DNA of 64,000 bases from CAYLUN01 sp964386865 (GTDB taxonomy: Bacteria; Verrucomicrobiota; Kiritimatiellia; RFP12; UBA1067), in assembly GCA_964386865.1 (NCBI GenBank), contig CAYLUN010000008.1, positions 58,464 through 122,463 on the forward strand, given 5' to 3'. Below are positions 49,949 to 59,052 of this stretch, one piece after another. A program made the position numbers and the translations under genes. Position 1 is the first letter of the stretch, and each line of letters starts with the position of its first letter. Below the pieces are notes generated by a model. It did no database searches. It had not been told where the DNA came from and saw nothing but the letters and a program-made list of their open reading frames with translations.

Positions 49949-52900
49949 TCACTGCACCATGATTATCGTGCCTTCCGGAATCGGCACCACCTCGCCTGAT
50001 GCGAGCTGCTTCGCCTTGCGTCCGTCGGGCAGCAGAACCCTGGCAAGCTGCGCCGCCGTCAGGTCGCCGCCCGCCGTCCCGACGTAGAGCCGGTCAGCGC
50101 CGCCACCGTACGTGGAGCCCGTCCAGTTGCGGAGCGTCAGCGTGCCCGTCCACGTCTGCCCCGCGCTGGCTGCGAAGCGCAGCTGGCTGCTGCCGCTGCC
50201 GAAATCGACCACCGCGTCGCCGTCCACGTCCAGCTCGCCCAGGGTCTCGCTGAAACCTGCGGCGTCCAGCGTGCCGCCCGTCAGGCGCAGCCCGCTCGCG
50301 TCGGCGAGGCGGTCGGAGGCCGCCATCCGCAGCGTGCCCGCCGCGACGGTCGTCAGCCCGGTGTAGGTGTTCGACGCGGCCAGCACGACCGTGCCGGTGC
50401 CAGTCTTCGTGACGCCGCCGATGCCGCTGACCACCCCGCTGAAGAGCGTGACGTTCGTGCCGGCGCTAGACGAAACGAGCTGCACCGTATTGCTCAGCAG
50501 GATGCCGGCCGCGAAGACCGCCCGCGAGGTGGAGACGTTGCCGACCGTCGCGCTCGCGCCGTACGGGTTGACGCAGATGCCGCGGTTAAAGGTGTAGGGC
50601 CCGTCGAAGACCAGCGCCACATGATTCGTGACCTGCGTCCCGGCATCGGCCACCTGCACCACCGAGGTGGCGTTGCCCAGCACGCTGTTGCCGCCGTAGG
50701 GCACGTTCGCGCCGACGACGAGCCGACCGTTACGGACCGTCATCGTACCGCGGTACTGCGACCCCGTGCCGCTCAGCTTCAGCGTGCCCGCGCCGGTCTT
50801 GCGGATGTCGCTGACAGCGGGGTCGGCCGCGCCGCTATAGATTCCGTAGCTCGCGGTGACGAACAGGTCTATGTCCGCCGCGCCGTCGTTGACGTCGAAG
50901 GTCTTGGTGTTCGAGCCGCCGGTGCCCGGCCCTGAGAAGAGCCCCGCCGCGATCGTGGCGGTCGCGTTGGTGCCGCTGTAACGGACCACCTGCTCCGTGT
51001 TGGAGGCGATCACGTCCACCGGGAAGGACGCGCCGAGGTAAGCGCCGTCTCCGAGAACCAGGGCCGGCCCGCTCGCCGCCTGGCGCGACACGTTGATCTG
51101 GGGCGTATCGTTACCCACGTTCCAGAAGGAGCCCTCGTTCAGCACGAAGGCGTCGATGCCGGCGAGAAAGCCCCAGTTGGCGTCCGTCGTGCTGCCGTCG
51201 AGCCCGAACGAGAGCGCGCCTGGCCCGTTCTTCGTGATGACGACTCCGCCCGGCAGGCTGCTGCCCTTGATCGCCGCGAAGGTCAGCGTGGCGCCGGCCT
51301 GCGCCACGTCGAAAATCGCGGTCTTGCCCGCAGTGATCGTAAAGCGCCGGTCCGTGCTCGCCGTCGTCCCCGTGTAGCGCAGCGTCCCGCCGTCGAAAAC
51401 CAGCCGGGCCGCCGCGTTGCTGGAGGCGCCAATGCCGCTGGCGAGCCCGCCGTTCGCCAGCGCGCCGACGCTCAGCACGCCGCTCGTGATCTTGGTCGTC
51501 CCCGTGTAGCTGTTCGCGCCGCTCAGCGTCAGCGTTCCCGCCCCCAGCTTCTGCACCCCCAGCATGCGGCCGCCCGCGCTGCCGATCGCCGACGCGCAGA
51601 CGAATTCTCCCGCGGCCGCAGTCGTGGTGTCGAGGCCCAGCAGCGAGCCGGCCTTGAAGCCGCCCGCAGCCGACCCTAGCCCGGCCAGCACGCCCACATC
51701 GCCGTCCGTAAACTCCCCGCTGCCGCCCGCGTTCAGCGCCAGCACAGCCCCGCTGTTCACCACGATGTTGGCGTCAGACCATTGCGCCGTGTCGCCGTTG
51801 TAGAGGCCCGTGCGCTGGGCGACCTGCAGAATGCCTGCATTGACCGTCCGTCGTCACGCCGCTGTAGAGGTTCGACGTGGCCAGCGTCAGCGTGCCCGCA
51901 CCTGTCTTGGTCAGGCCGCCGGAACCGGCCAGACTCGCCCGGATGACACCCGCGTCTGTACCCGCGACCGACGCGGCGCTCAACGTGCCGTTGCTGACCG
52001 CGCCGCTGCTGATCGTCACCGCGCCGTTCGTCGCCGTAAGGCCACCGAGGTCATAGGTGCCGCCGGAGACCGTGACCGGAACCGTCGGCTGGAGGGCGCT
52101 GTCCGCGCCGAGCTTCAGCGTGCCGTTGCTGACCGTCACGCGGCCGGTGAAGGTGTTCGCCCCCGACAGCGTCCAGATGCCCAGATCCATTTTTGTTATC
52201 GCGCTCGCCCCGCCCTCCGAAATCATGCCGCTGATTGTACCCGCCGTATTCCGCTGCCCGCGCAAGTAGAGGGTATAGGTGTTCAGGTCCATGGCGCCGC
52301 TGAGCGTGACCGCCGCGGCTGTAACCGACGCGTTGGTGAGCCCGTCGCCGGCGAAGACCGACGCGGTCGCGGACAGCGCGAAGTCGTTGGTGTGGAGGGT
52401 CGTGCCGTGGAACGTCAGCCCGCCCGCCTGCTGGTTGGCGGCGTCCAGAATGTTGAGGTTGCCGCCGCCGAGGGCCACCGGCCCGGTGCCAAAGGCGCTG
52501 GAGGCCGAGATCCGCAGCCGCCCCCACTGCTGGCCGGCGCCGCCCGTGCACACGTAGACGGTTCCGCCCGTATAGCTGTTGGCCGCGTTCTTCAGCTCCA
52601 GTTCGCCGCCGCCCCCCGTCTGAAACCGCATGCCGCCCTCGCCCGACATCGCCCCCTCAATGGCGATCCGATAGGTTCGGTTGCCGACATTCAGTGTCGT
52701 GCCGGCCGGCATGCTGACGGGCGTCCTGAGCGTCAGATTCCCGTCCCTGTTCTGATAGATCGTCGGCTGAACCGAGCCGTTGCTGACGAAGTTGAGCCGC
52801 CCGCCCCCCAGAAAGACCTCCCGGTCATTCGCGCCGGCCACATCTAAGCTTTCCAGCCGGTTCAGCTCCAGCGGATCCGCGACGTTCTGGTTCATGGGCG

Positions 52901-53129
52901 CAGCCGTCGTCCCGATGTAGTTGGTGCCGGATATCATGACGACCAGCTCGCTGGAACTGAGGGGCGGGACGTCGTTTGACCAGTTTCCGGACGTCGTCCA
53001 GCTGACATCTCCTCCCAGCCCCGACCAGACGTTCGTCTCAGCGCAAACGGCACCCGCCATAACGGTTGTCAGAAGAAACATCACACCGGACTTGAAACTC
53101 GGGAACAAACCACGCTCGTGCGTCGCCAT
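49949..53129 (-). pseudogene. Autotransporter-associated beta-strand-repeat gene broken by a 4-bp duplication
   Basis: Two frames form one protein. The first (53129 to about 51850) has a signal peptide (FLLTTVMAGAVCA), the family start TNVWSGLGGDVSWTTSGNWS and beta-strand repeats to NLYSGVTT. The second (about 51850 to 49949) continues with VNAGILQVAQRTGLYNGD if GACG at about 51843-51852 is removed: the sequence has GACGGACG. The total is 3,181 bases, and without the extra four it is 1,059 codons. As written, the upstream frame runs only 24 more residues. This may be a true pseudogene, reversible slippage, or a sequencing error. GGGAGG precedes the ATG. Confidence 0.75.
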
Positions 53130-53230
53130 GAGAACCTCCCTTTTATGCCTACCCCATCACTTGTTTCCGAACACGTTGTCAAAACCAGCCGCCGCAGGCC
53201 TTCGTCAAACCATAAGATTACTGTTCAAGG

Positions 53231-53294
53231 ATAGCATAATCGCCCGCCCAAGGGGAATGTCTCTGCTTGACCTCGGCCTGTCATTTATTGACTT
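53231..53294 (-). promoter_or_regulatory. Conserved upstream element, copy B
   Basis: Minus strand: GTCAATAAATGACAGG, then AGGTCAAG, then ATTCCCCTTGGGC, then TATGCT as a likely -10, about 105 bases before the start of the broken beta-strand-repeat gene. It abuts the stop codon of the upstream gene. Confidence 0.55.
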
Positions 53295-55402
53295 CAGAGA
53301 GCCGCGCTCCCCGCGCTTTTCGTCGGCGCGTCGGGCGGCCGCTGGAGCCACGCCAGATTAAACACGTAGTGGTTCTTGCTGGTGATCAGCTGGACGCGGC
53401 CGTCTCGCGTCTGCGTAGCGGCGAGGTAGCCGCACGGTTCGGCCTGGGTCTCGCTGAGCGTGAACTCGCCCCGGTCAATCATGTTCACGCTGCGCGGCTG
53501 GCCCCCGGGCGTGAGGAGCCGGCGCACAGGCCACGTCTTGCCGTCGTCGAACGAGAGCGCCGCGAACAGGCCGTAGCCGGTGAACGCGGAGCCGTCCGCC
53601 GCTTGGAAGGGCATCCCCTTGCGGCTCTTCCAGTCGCGCCACTGGTCGGTGAAGGTGCAGAGCAAGATCGGCCCTTCCCGCAGCCGGATCATCGCCGCAC
53701 GCTGCACGCTGCTGATCGCCGGAAACTCGGCAGCCTCGTATGTCCACGTCTTGCCGAGGTCGGCGGAGGTGCTCGCCGGCGTCTTGAACCCGAACGCCTC
53801 CTGGTCCTCTGGCTTGTCATTGCGGCTGAGCGCCAGAATGCGCCCATCCGCGAGTTGCACCATAGGCGCATGGATGCCGGGATAGCGGAACCCTGTGCCG
53901 CCGGGCCGGAAGTCGCTTGCCTGCCGCAGGACGTCGTTGAACGCCCACGTCTGGCCGCCGTCGCGGCTGAAGACGAGGCTGCACTGGCGGGAGTCGTTGC
54001 CCAGCACGAGCGTGCCGTCGTCCAGCCGCAGCGGCTGGTTGCCGAATTCGCCGACCGGCTGAATCACCGTCGCTTTCGACCACGTGGCGCCATTGTCGGT
54101 GGAGGTTCGCATGCAGTTCTCATCGCGGCCGCGCGCGAAGTGGTACAGCGTCTGCTTGCCGTCCCACCAGACCTTTGGCGCGTGATCGTTGACGTCTGCG
54201 CCGTCCCAAAACGGCGACGCCGGCTCCCACTCGCTCGCCCCCGCGCGCAAGCGGCTGGCGGCATTGCACAGCTCGGTGCCGCCCTCATCCACGCACGAGT
54301 ACCAGACCGCGAGCAGGTCGCCGTTCGGGCATTCGGCAAGCGACGGGCTGTGATTGTGCGACGAGAACAGCGGCCCGAAGGAGCCGGGCGGTATCTTCAC
54401 AAAAGGGGTCGGGCCGGAGAAGACGGGCACGCTCTGAGCCGCCTGCTCGACCTTCACGAAACCCTGCTTCACGTTCTGAGCGCTCAAGGGCGGCTGGGCG
54501 GGCGGCAGCGTGCGGCCCGGCGGCAACTCGCCGAGCACGATGCGGAAACCCACCTTGCCGCTCACGGCCTGGGGCAGCCACGCGGCGCGGTTAGCCGAGC
54601 GCAACAGGCGTACGAAGGTCGAGTGGCTGCCCCCGCGGATCACGCGGAAGTCGCCGTCGCTGCGCCCGAGGGGATCGGCCTGATCGCCGGCCGCATAAGG
54701 CCCGTACCAGTCGCCGCACCATTCGGCCAGGTTGTTGTGCATGTCATACAGGCCCCACGCGTTCGGCGCGGACTGCGCCACGCGGAGCGCCGTCCTCTTG
54801 CCGCCGCGATAGGCCTGGGGCAAGGCGCCGTCCTTGAAGAAGCGCTCGCGAAAGCCTGCCTGCTCCGTCCACGGCTGGAACCCGTCGGGCAGTGTGTCGC
54901 CGGTGTGGAAGAGCGTCGCCGTCCCCGCGCGGCAGGCGTACTCCCACTCCGCTTCCGTCGGCAGCCGGTAGGCCTTGCCTTCCTTCTGTGAAAGCCACTC
55001 GCAGAACGCCGTCGCCTGGCCCCAGCTGAGACCGCTCACCGCGTCATCGCGGTCGCCGTCCGAGCCCCGAAACGCGGGCTTGAAGTGACGGTACTGCCCG
55101 AGCGTCACCTCCGTGGCGCCCATGAAATAGGCCTGCGTGAGCGTCACGCGATGCGCGGGCTTCTCATCCCAGTCCGCATCGTCGAACCGCTCCGGATGCT
55201 TGGACAGCGCGTAGTCGGACGCCGGGCCGTCCTGCCCCATAATGAACGTCCCCGCCTCGATTCGAACCAGCGCCATGCCCACCGAATTCGTGATGGCCCG
55301 CGGCTCCGCCGCCCGCGCAGCAGCCGCGCCGAGAAGCCCCGCAAGCAGCGCGCCCGCCGACAGCGGCGCCCGCCGCCACTCCGCACCGACATGACCGACC
55401 AT
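53294..55402 (-). CDS. SUMF1 (formylglycine-generating-enzyme-like) domain fused to sialidase/BNR domain
   Basis: The 702-residue exported protein has a signal peptide (ALLAGLLGAAAARA). Residues ~36-300 are a SUMF1/FGE-sulfatase fold: IEAGTFIMGQDG, PAHRVTLTQAYFMGATEVTLG, YRLPTEAEWEYACRAGT, NAWGLYDMHNNLAEWCGDWY, RVIRGGSH. The two Cys that bind copper in aerobic FGE are absent after RGGSH, so formylglycine formation is doubtful. Residues ~345-690 are a BNR/sialidase propeller: STDNGATWSKATV, FSRDGGQTWAF, TSADLGKTWTYE, LSFDDGKTWPV (S/T-x-D-x-G-x-T-W boxes). Exo-alpha-sialidase activity is possible. Both sulfatases of this window lie nearby. Confidence 0.9.
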   Translation of the reverse strand: MVGHVGAEWRRAPLSAGALLAGLLGAAAARAAEPRAITNSVGMALVRIEAGTFIMGQDGPASDYALSKHPERFDDADWDEKPAHRVTLTQAYFMGATEVTLGQYRHFKPAFRGSDGDRDDAVSGLSWGQATAFCEWLSQKEGKAYRLPTEAEWEYACRAGTATLFHTGDTLPDGFQPWTEQAGFRERFFKDGALPQAYRGGKRTALRVAQSAPNAWGLYDMHNNLAEWCGDWYGPYAAGDQADPLGRSDGDFRVIRGGSHSTFVRLLRSANRAAWLPQAVSGKVGFRIVLGELPPGRTLPPAQPPLSAQNVKQGFVKVEQAAQSVPVFSGPTPFVKIPPGSFGPLFSSHNHSPSLAECPNGDLLAVWYSCVDEGGTELCNAASRLRAGASEWEPASPFWDGADVNDHAPKVWWDGKQTLYHFARGRDENCMRTSTDNGATWSKATVIQPVGEFGNQPLRLDDGTLVLGNDSRQCSLVFSRDGGQTWAFNDVLRQASDFRPGGTGFRYPGIHAPMVQLADGRILALSRNDKPEDQEAFGFKTPASTSADLGKTWTYEAAEFPAISSVQRAAMIRLREGPILLCTFTDQWRDWKSRKGMPFQAADGSAFTGYGLFAALSFDDGKTWPVRRLLTPGGQPRSVNMIDRGEFTLSETQAEPCGYLAATQTRDGRVQLITSKNHYVFNLAWLQRPPDAPTKSAGSAAL

Positions 55403-55547
55403 TCCAGCCCCCTCGCTTGACGCGGCGGCTGTTTCCCGCCACCTCACAGTTTTCACCTTACAATAGCATGATCCGTGCACCAACTCAACGCTTGGCACGA
55501 ATAGGCGCGGGCACGAAGGATGCGATTTTACTTCGTTGCATCGCACC

Positions 55548-55720
55548 CAGAAGTCAGAATTCAGGAGTCAGAATTCAGAATTGCTTCGCAACGACTTACA
55601 TACGAAAGCGCCGCCCAAAAAGGTGTCTCCCAAAGAGGAGACAGGAAGAATCTCGCGCGAATCGGACATAACTCGTTGGCATCCAACTCCTGAATTCTGG
55701 CTTCTGGCTTCTGAATTCTG
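55548..55720. repeat. Inverted heptamer-array element, 5 + 5 units
   Basis: Left arm (55548-55582): five heptamers of CAGAAKT type (CAGAAGT, CAGAATT, CAGGAGT). Right arm (55686-55720): five heptamers of the complementary type (AATTCTG, GCTTCTG, ACTCCTG). The arms are each 35 bases and inverted; the core is 103 bp and non-coding. TTGCA...TCGCACCC flanks both sides (near 55537 and 55737). It is the clearest member of the family in this window and fills much of the 461-base gap before tkt. Confidence 0.75.
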
Positions 55721-55776
55721 TGCGATTGCAATAGTTTGCAATCGCACCCGGGCACGAAAATCGCTCGCACAAGGCT

Positions 55777-55806
55777 TTGACACTTAACCGTCATTTGTGA
55801 GACACT
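55777..55806 (+). promoter_or_regulatory. Promoter of tkt
   Basis: A perfect TTGACA (55777-55782) and a GACACT -10 (55801-55806) are 18 bases apart, 58 bases before the tkt start codon and just past the repeat element. Confidence 0.5.
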
Positions 55807-55863
55807 AAAAGGTACTTTTTTCGGCATCACACAACGACTGACACTGAGGAGTCTTGGCTCACC

Positions 55864-57867
55864 ATGAAACTGACGAACGACACGCTCGCCCTCGCGGCGA
55901 ACACCATCCGCTGCCTCGCCATCGACGGCGTCCAGACCGCCAAATCCGGCCACCCGGGCGCGCCCATGGGGCTGGCCGACATCGCCGCCGTGCTCTGGCT
56001 CAAGTACCTCAAGCACGACCCCGCCGACTCGAAGTGGGCCGACCGCGACCGCTTCGTGCTCTCCGGCGGCCACGGCTCCATGCTGCTCTACAGCCTCCTG
56101 CACCTCGCGGGCTACGACCTGCCGCTCGACGAGCTCAAGCGCTTCCGCCAGGTCGGCAGCCGCACGCCCGGCCACCCCGAGTACGGCCACACCGACGGCG
56201 TCGAGACCACCACCGGCCCCCTCGGGCAGGGCATCGCCTCCGCCGTCGGCATGGCCATCGCCGAGCGCATGGCCGCCGCCCGCTACAACGTCGCGGGCGC
56301 CGAGCCCGTGGTCGACCACCGCACCTGGGTCTTCTGCGGCGACGGCGACATGGAGGAGGGCATCAGCCATGAGGTCTGCTCGCTCGCCGGCCACCTGAAG
56401 CTTGAGAAGCTCGTGCTCTTCTACGACAGCAACGGCATCACCATCGAGGGGCACACCGACCTCTCCGTCAGCGACGACCCCAAGAAGCGCTTCCAGGCCT
56501 ATAACTGGCACGTGCTCGAGATCGACGGCCACAACTACGACCAGATCGACCGCGCCATCCGCAAGGCCACCAAGCTCACCGGCAAGCCGGTGCTGATCAT
56601 CTGCAAGACCCACATCGGCAAGGGCAGCCCTAACAAGCAGGACTCCCACGAGTGCCACGGCGCGCCCCTCGGCGACGAGGAGGTCAAGCTCACCAAGCGC
56701 GCGCTCGGCATGCCCGAAGACCAGTTCTTCCATGTCCCGCAGGACGTCACCACCCTCTTCCAGGAGCGCGCCTCGCGCATGAAGCGCGCCCACGGCAAGT
56801 GGAAGCGGATCTTCAAGGACTGGGGCAAGGCCCACTCGGAGAAGGCCGCGCAGTGGAAGGCCGCCTACGAGGACGCGCTTCCCGCCGACATCGAGAAGTC
56901 CCTTCCCGTCTTCGACCCGGCCAAGCCGGTCGCCACGCGTAACGCCTCGGGCCTCGTGCTCAACGCCCTCGCCCAGGCGCTGCCGCAGCTCGTCGGCGGC
57001 TCGGCCGACCTCGCCCCCAGCAACATGACCTGGCTCAAGGACCTGGGCGAGATCAAGCCCGGCGAGTTCGCGGGCCGCAACTTCCACTTCGGCATCCGCG
57101 AGCTGGGCATGGCCGCGATCATGAACGGCGTCCAGGTCCACGGCGGCTTCCGCATCTTCGGCGGCACCTTCTTCGTCTTCAGCGACTACTGCCGCCCCGC
57201 CATGCGCCTGGCCGCGCTCATGGGACTGCCGGTCATCTACGTCTACACGCACGACAGCTTCTACGTCGGCGAGGACGGCCCGACCCACGAGCCCGTCGAG
57301 CAGCTCGCCGCGCTGCGCTGCATGCCCAACGTCACCGTCATCCGGCCGGCCGACCCGACCGAGACCTCCGCCGCCTGGGTCGCCGCCCTCAAGAACAAGA
57401 AGGGGCCGACCGCGCTGCTCTTCACGCGCCAGAACATGAAGGTCATCGACCGCGCCAAGCACCCCTCCGCCGCCAACGTAGAGAAGGGCGCCTACACCCT
57501 CTGGCAGAGCGGCGAGGGCACGCCCGACCTGATGATCCTCGCGACCGGCTCGGAGGTTGAGATCGCCCTCGACGCCGCCAAGCAGATCGAAGGCAAGAAC
57601 GTGCGCGTGGTCAGCATGCCCTCGTGGGAGCTGTTCGAGAAGCAGAACAAGACCTACCGCGACCGCATCATCGACCCCGACTGCACCCGCCGCCTGGTCG
57701 TCGAGGCCGGCGTCTCGTTCGGCTGGGAGCGCTACGCGGGGCGCTGCGGCGCGATGATCACGCTCGACACCTACGGCGCCTCCGGCCCCTTCAAGGACCT
57801 CGCCCAGCAGTTCGGCTTCACGACCGAGAACGTGCTCGCCAAGGCCAAAGAGCTGCTCGCCAAGTAG
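55864..57867 (+). CDS. tkt: Transketolase
   Basis: The 667-residue enzyme moves two-carbon units between sugar phosphates in the non-oxidative pentose-phosphate pathway using thiamine diphosphate. SGHPGAPMGLADIAAVLW, SGGHGSMLLYSLLHL, GPLGQGIASAVGMAIAE and CGDGDMEEGISHE (the TPP motif) are all present, and THDSFYVGEDGPTHEPVEQL marks the pyrimidine-binding half. Length is typical. It is a single-gene unit with its own promoter and a strong terminator. Confidence 0.97.
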   Translation: MKLTNDTLALAANTIRCLAIDGVQTAKSGHPGAPMGLADIAAVLWLKYLKHDPADSKWADRDRFVLSGGHGSMLLYSLLHLAGYDLPLDELKRFRQVGSRTPGHPEYGHTDGVETTTGPLGQGIASAVGMAIAERMAAARYNVAGAEPVVDHRTWVFCGDGDMEEGISHEVCSLAGHLKLEKLVLFYDSNGITIEGHTDLSVSDDPKKRFQAYNWHVLEIDGHNYDQIDRAIRKATKLTGKPVLIICKTHIGKGSPNKQDSHECHGAPLGDEEVKLTKRALGMPEDQFFHVPQDVTTLFQERASRMKRAHGKWKRIFKDWGKAHSEKAAQWKAAYEDALPADIEKSLPVFDPAKPVATRNASGLVLNALAQALPQLVGGSADLAPSNMTWLKDLGEIKPGEFAGRNFHFGIRELGMAAIMNGVQVHGGFRIFGGTFFVFSDYCRPAMRLAALMGLPVIYVYTHDSFYVGEDGPTHEPVEQLAALRCMPNVTVIRPADPTETSAAWVAALKNKKGPTALLFTRQNMKVIDRAKHPSAANVEKGAYTLWQSGEGTPDLMILATGSEVEIALDAAKQIEGKNVRVVSMPSWELFEKQNKTYRDRIIDPDCTRRLVVEAGVSFGWERYAGRCGAMITLDTYGASGPFKDLAQQFGFTTENVLAKAKELLAK

Positions 57868-57892
57868 CGCGGGGCCCAGCGGAATATCCAGC

Positions 57893-57939
57893 GCGAGAGG
57901 CCGGACGGCACCCCCGCCCGGCCTCTCGCTTTTCTTTCG
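57893..57939 (+). terminator. Rho-independent terminator after tkt
   Basis: GCGAGAGGCCGG and CCGGCCTCTCGC form a perfect 12-bp stem with a 13-base loop, followed by TTTTCTTTC, 26 bases after the tkt stop. Confidence 0.9.
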
Positions 57940-57976
57940 CCTGTCCCTCTTTCGTCCTTTTTGATATAAAAAATCA

Positions 57977-58969
57977 ATGCCTGCAAGCTCCACACCGCTG
58001 CTTGAGATTCGCGGCCTGAAGACGTGGTACCCGGTGAAAAAGGGCGTCTTCGCCCGCACCGCCGGACACGTCCGCGCCGTGGACGGAGTGGATCTCGACC
58101 TCTGCCGAGGCGAGACGCTCGGCCTCGTCGGCGAGTCCGGCTGCGGCAAGTCCACGCTGGCGCGTACGGTTCTGCGCCTGGAGCGGCCGCGCAGCGGCAC
58201 CGTCCGGCTGAACGGGCGCAACGCCCTGGCCCTGCGCGGCGCGGCCCTGCGCGCCTACCGCCGCGCGGTGCAGGTGGTCTTCCAGGACCCGCAGGCCTCG
58301 CTCAACCCGCGACACACGGTCCTCGACATCCTCACCGAAGCCATGCTCGTGCACGGCCTCGCCACGCGCGAGAACCGGCGCGGCACCGCCGTGCGACTGC
58401 TCGCCGATGTCGGGCTCCCCGACGACATCCTCGACCGCTACCCGCACGCCTTCTCGGGCGGCCAGCGCCAGCGCATCTGCATCGCCCGCGCCCTCGCGCT
58501 CAGCCCCGAAATCCTGATCTGCGACGAGGCGGTCAGCGCCCTCGACCTCTCGGTCCGCGCCCAGGTGCTCAACCTGCTGCAGGACCTGAAAGCCAAGCAC
58601 GGCCTCGCCTACCTCTTCATCACCCACGACATCGGCGTGGTGCAGCACCTCGCGGACCGCATCGCCGTCATGTACCTCGGCAAGGTCGTGGAGACCGGCC
58701 CCGCCGAGCGCGTGCTCGTCTCGCCCGCTCACCCGTACACCCAGCTCCTGCTCCGCGCCGTTCCGACGATCGGCGTGCCGCTGCCCGAGGACGCCGCCCC
58801 CTCCGAGGCCGCAGCCGCGCCGGACGGGCGCGGCTGCCCCTTCGCGCCGCGCTGCCCGCAGGCCGACGACGCCTGCCGCGCCGCCGCGCCCGCCTTGTCG
58901 CCCCTCTCCTCCGGCGGCGCCCATCTCTGCGCCTGCTTCAAAGCCTATTCGCCCCCGTCCGCCCCCTAG
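57977..58969 (+). CDS. Oligopeptide/dipeptide ABC transporter ATPase (OppF/DppF-type)
   Basis: The 330-residue ATPase has Walker A GESGCGKST at about residue 57, signature FSGGQRQRICIARAL, Walker B LICDEAVSALD and the H-loop THD. The C-terminal ~70 residues carry the Opp/Dpp extension with the Cys-rich CPFAPRCPQADDAC, which holds an iron-sulfur cluster in some DppD/F proteins. It energises peptide or sugar-oligomer uptake. No OppB, OppC, OppD or binding-protein gene is adjacent, so it stands apart from its partners. No clear ribosome site is seen. Confidence 0.9.
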   Translation: MPASSTPLLEIRGLKTWYPVKKGVFARTAGHVRAVDGVDLDLCRGETLGLVGESGCGKSTLARTVLRLERPRSGTVRLNGRNALALRGAALRAYRRAVQVVFQDPQASLNPRHTVLDILTEAMLVHGLATRENRRGTAVRLLADVGLPDDILDRYPHAFSGGQRQRICIARALALSPEILICDEAVSALDLSVRAQVLNLLQDLKAKHGLAYLFITHDIGVVQHLADRIAVMYLGKVVETGPAERVLVSPAHPYTQLLLRAVPTIGVPLPEDAAPSEAAAAPDGRGCPFAPRCPQADDACRAAAPALSPLSSGGAHLCACFKAYSPPSAP

Positions 58970-59052
58970 TTCCTACGTATCACGTTTCCGGCTTCGCACC
59001 CGTCATTCCACCCATTTAGGATTCCACACCTCTACCCCTCAGGAGCCCGCCT

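Noticed and set aside
55548..55720. CRISPR array
   Set aside because: Units are 7 bases, contiguous and without spacers; no cas genes in the window.
55561..58221. 886-codon minus-strand frame across tkt
   Set aside because: Antisense to transketolase; composition is Gly/Val/Asp-rich with no domain, and the sense strand has all transketolase motifs.
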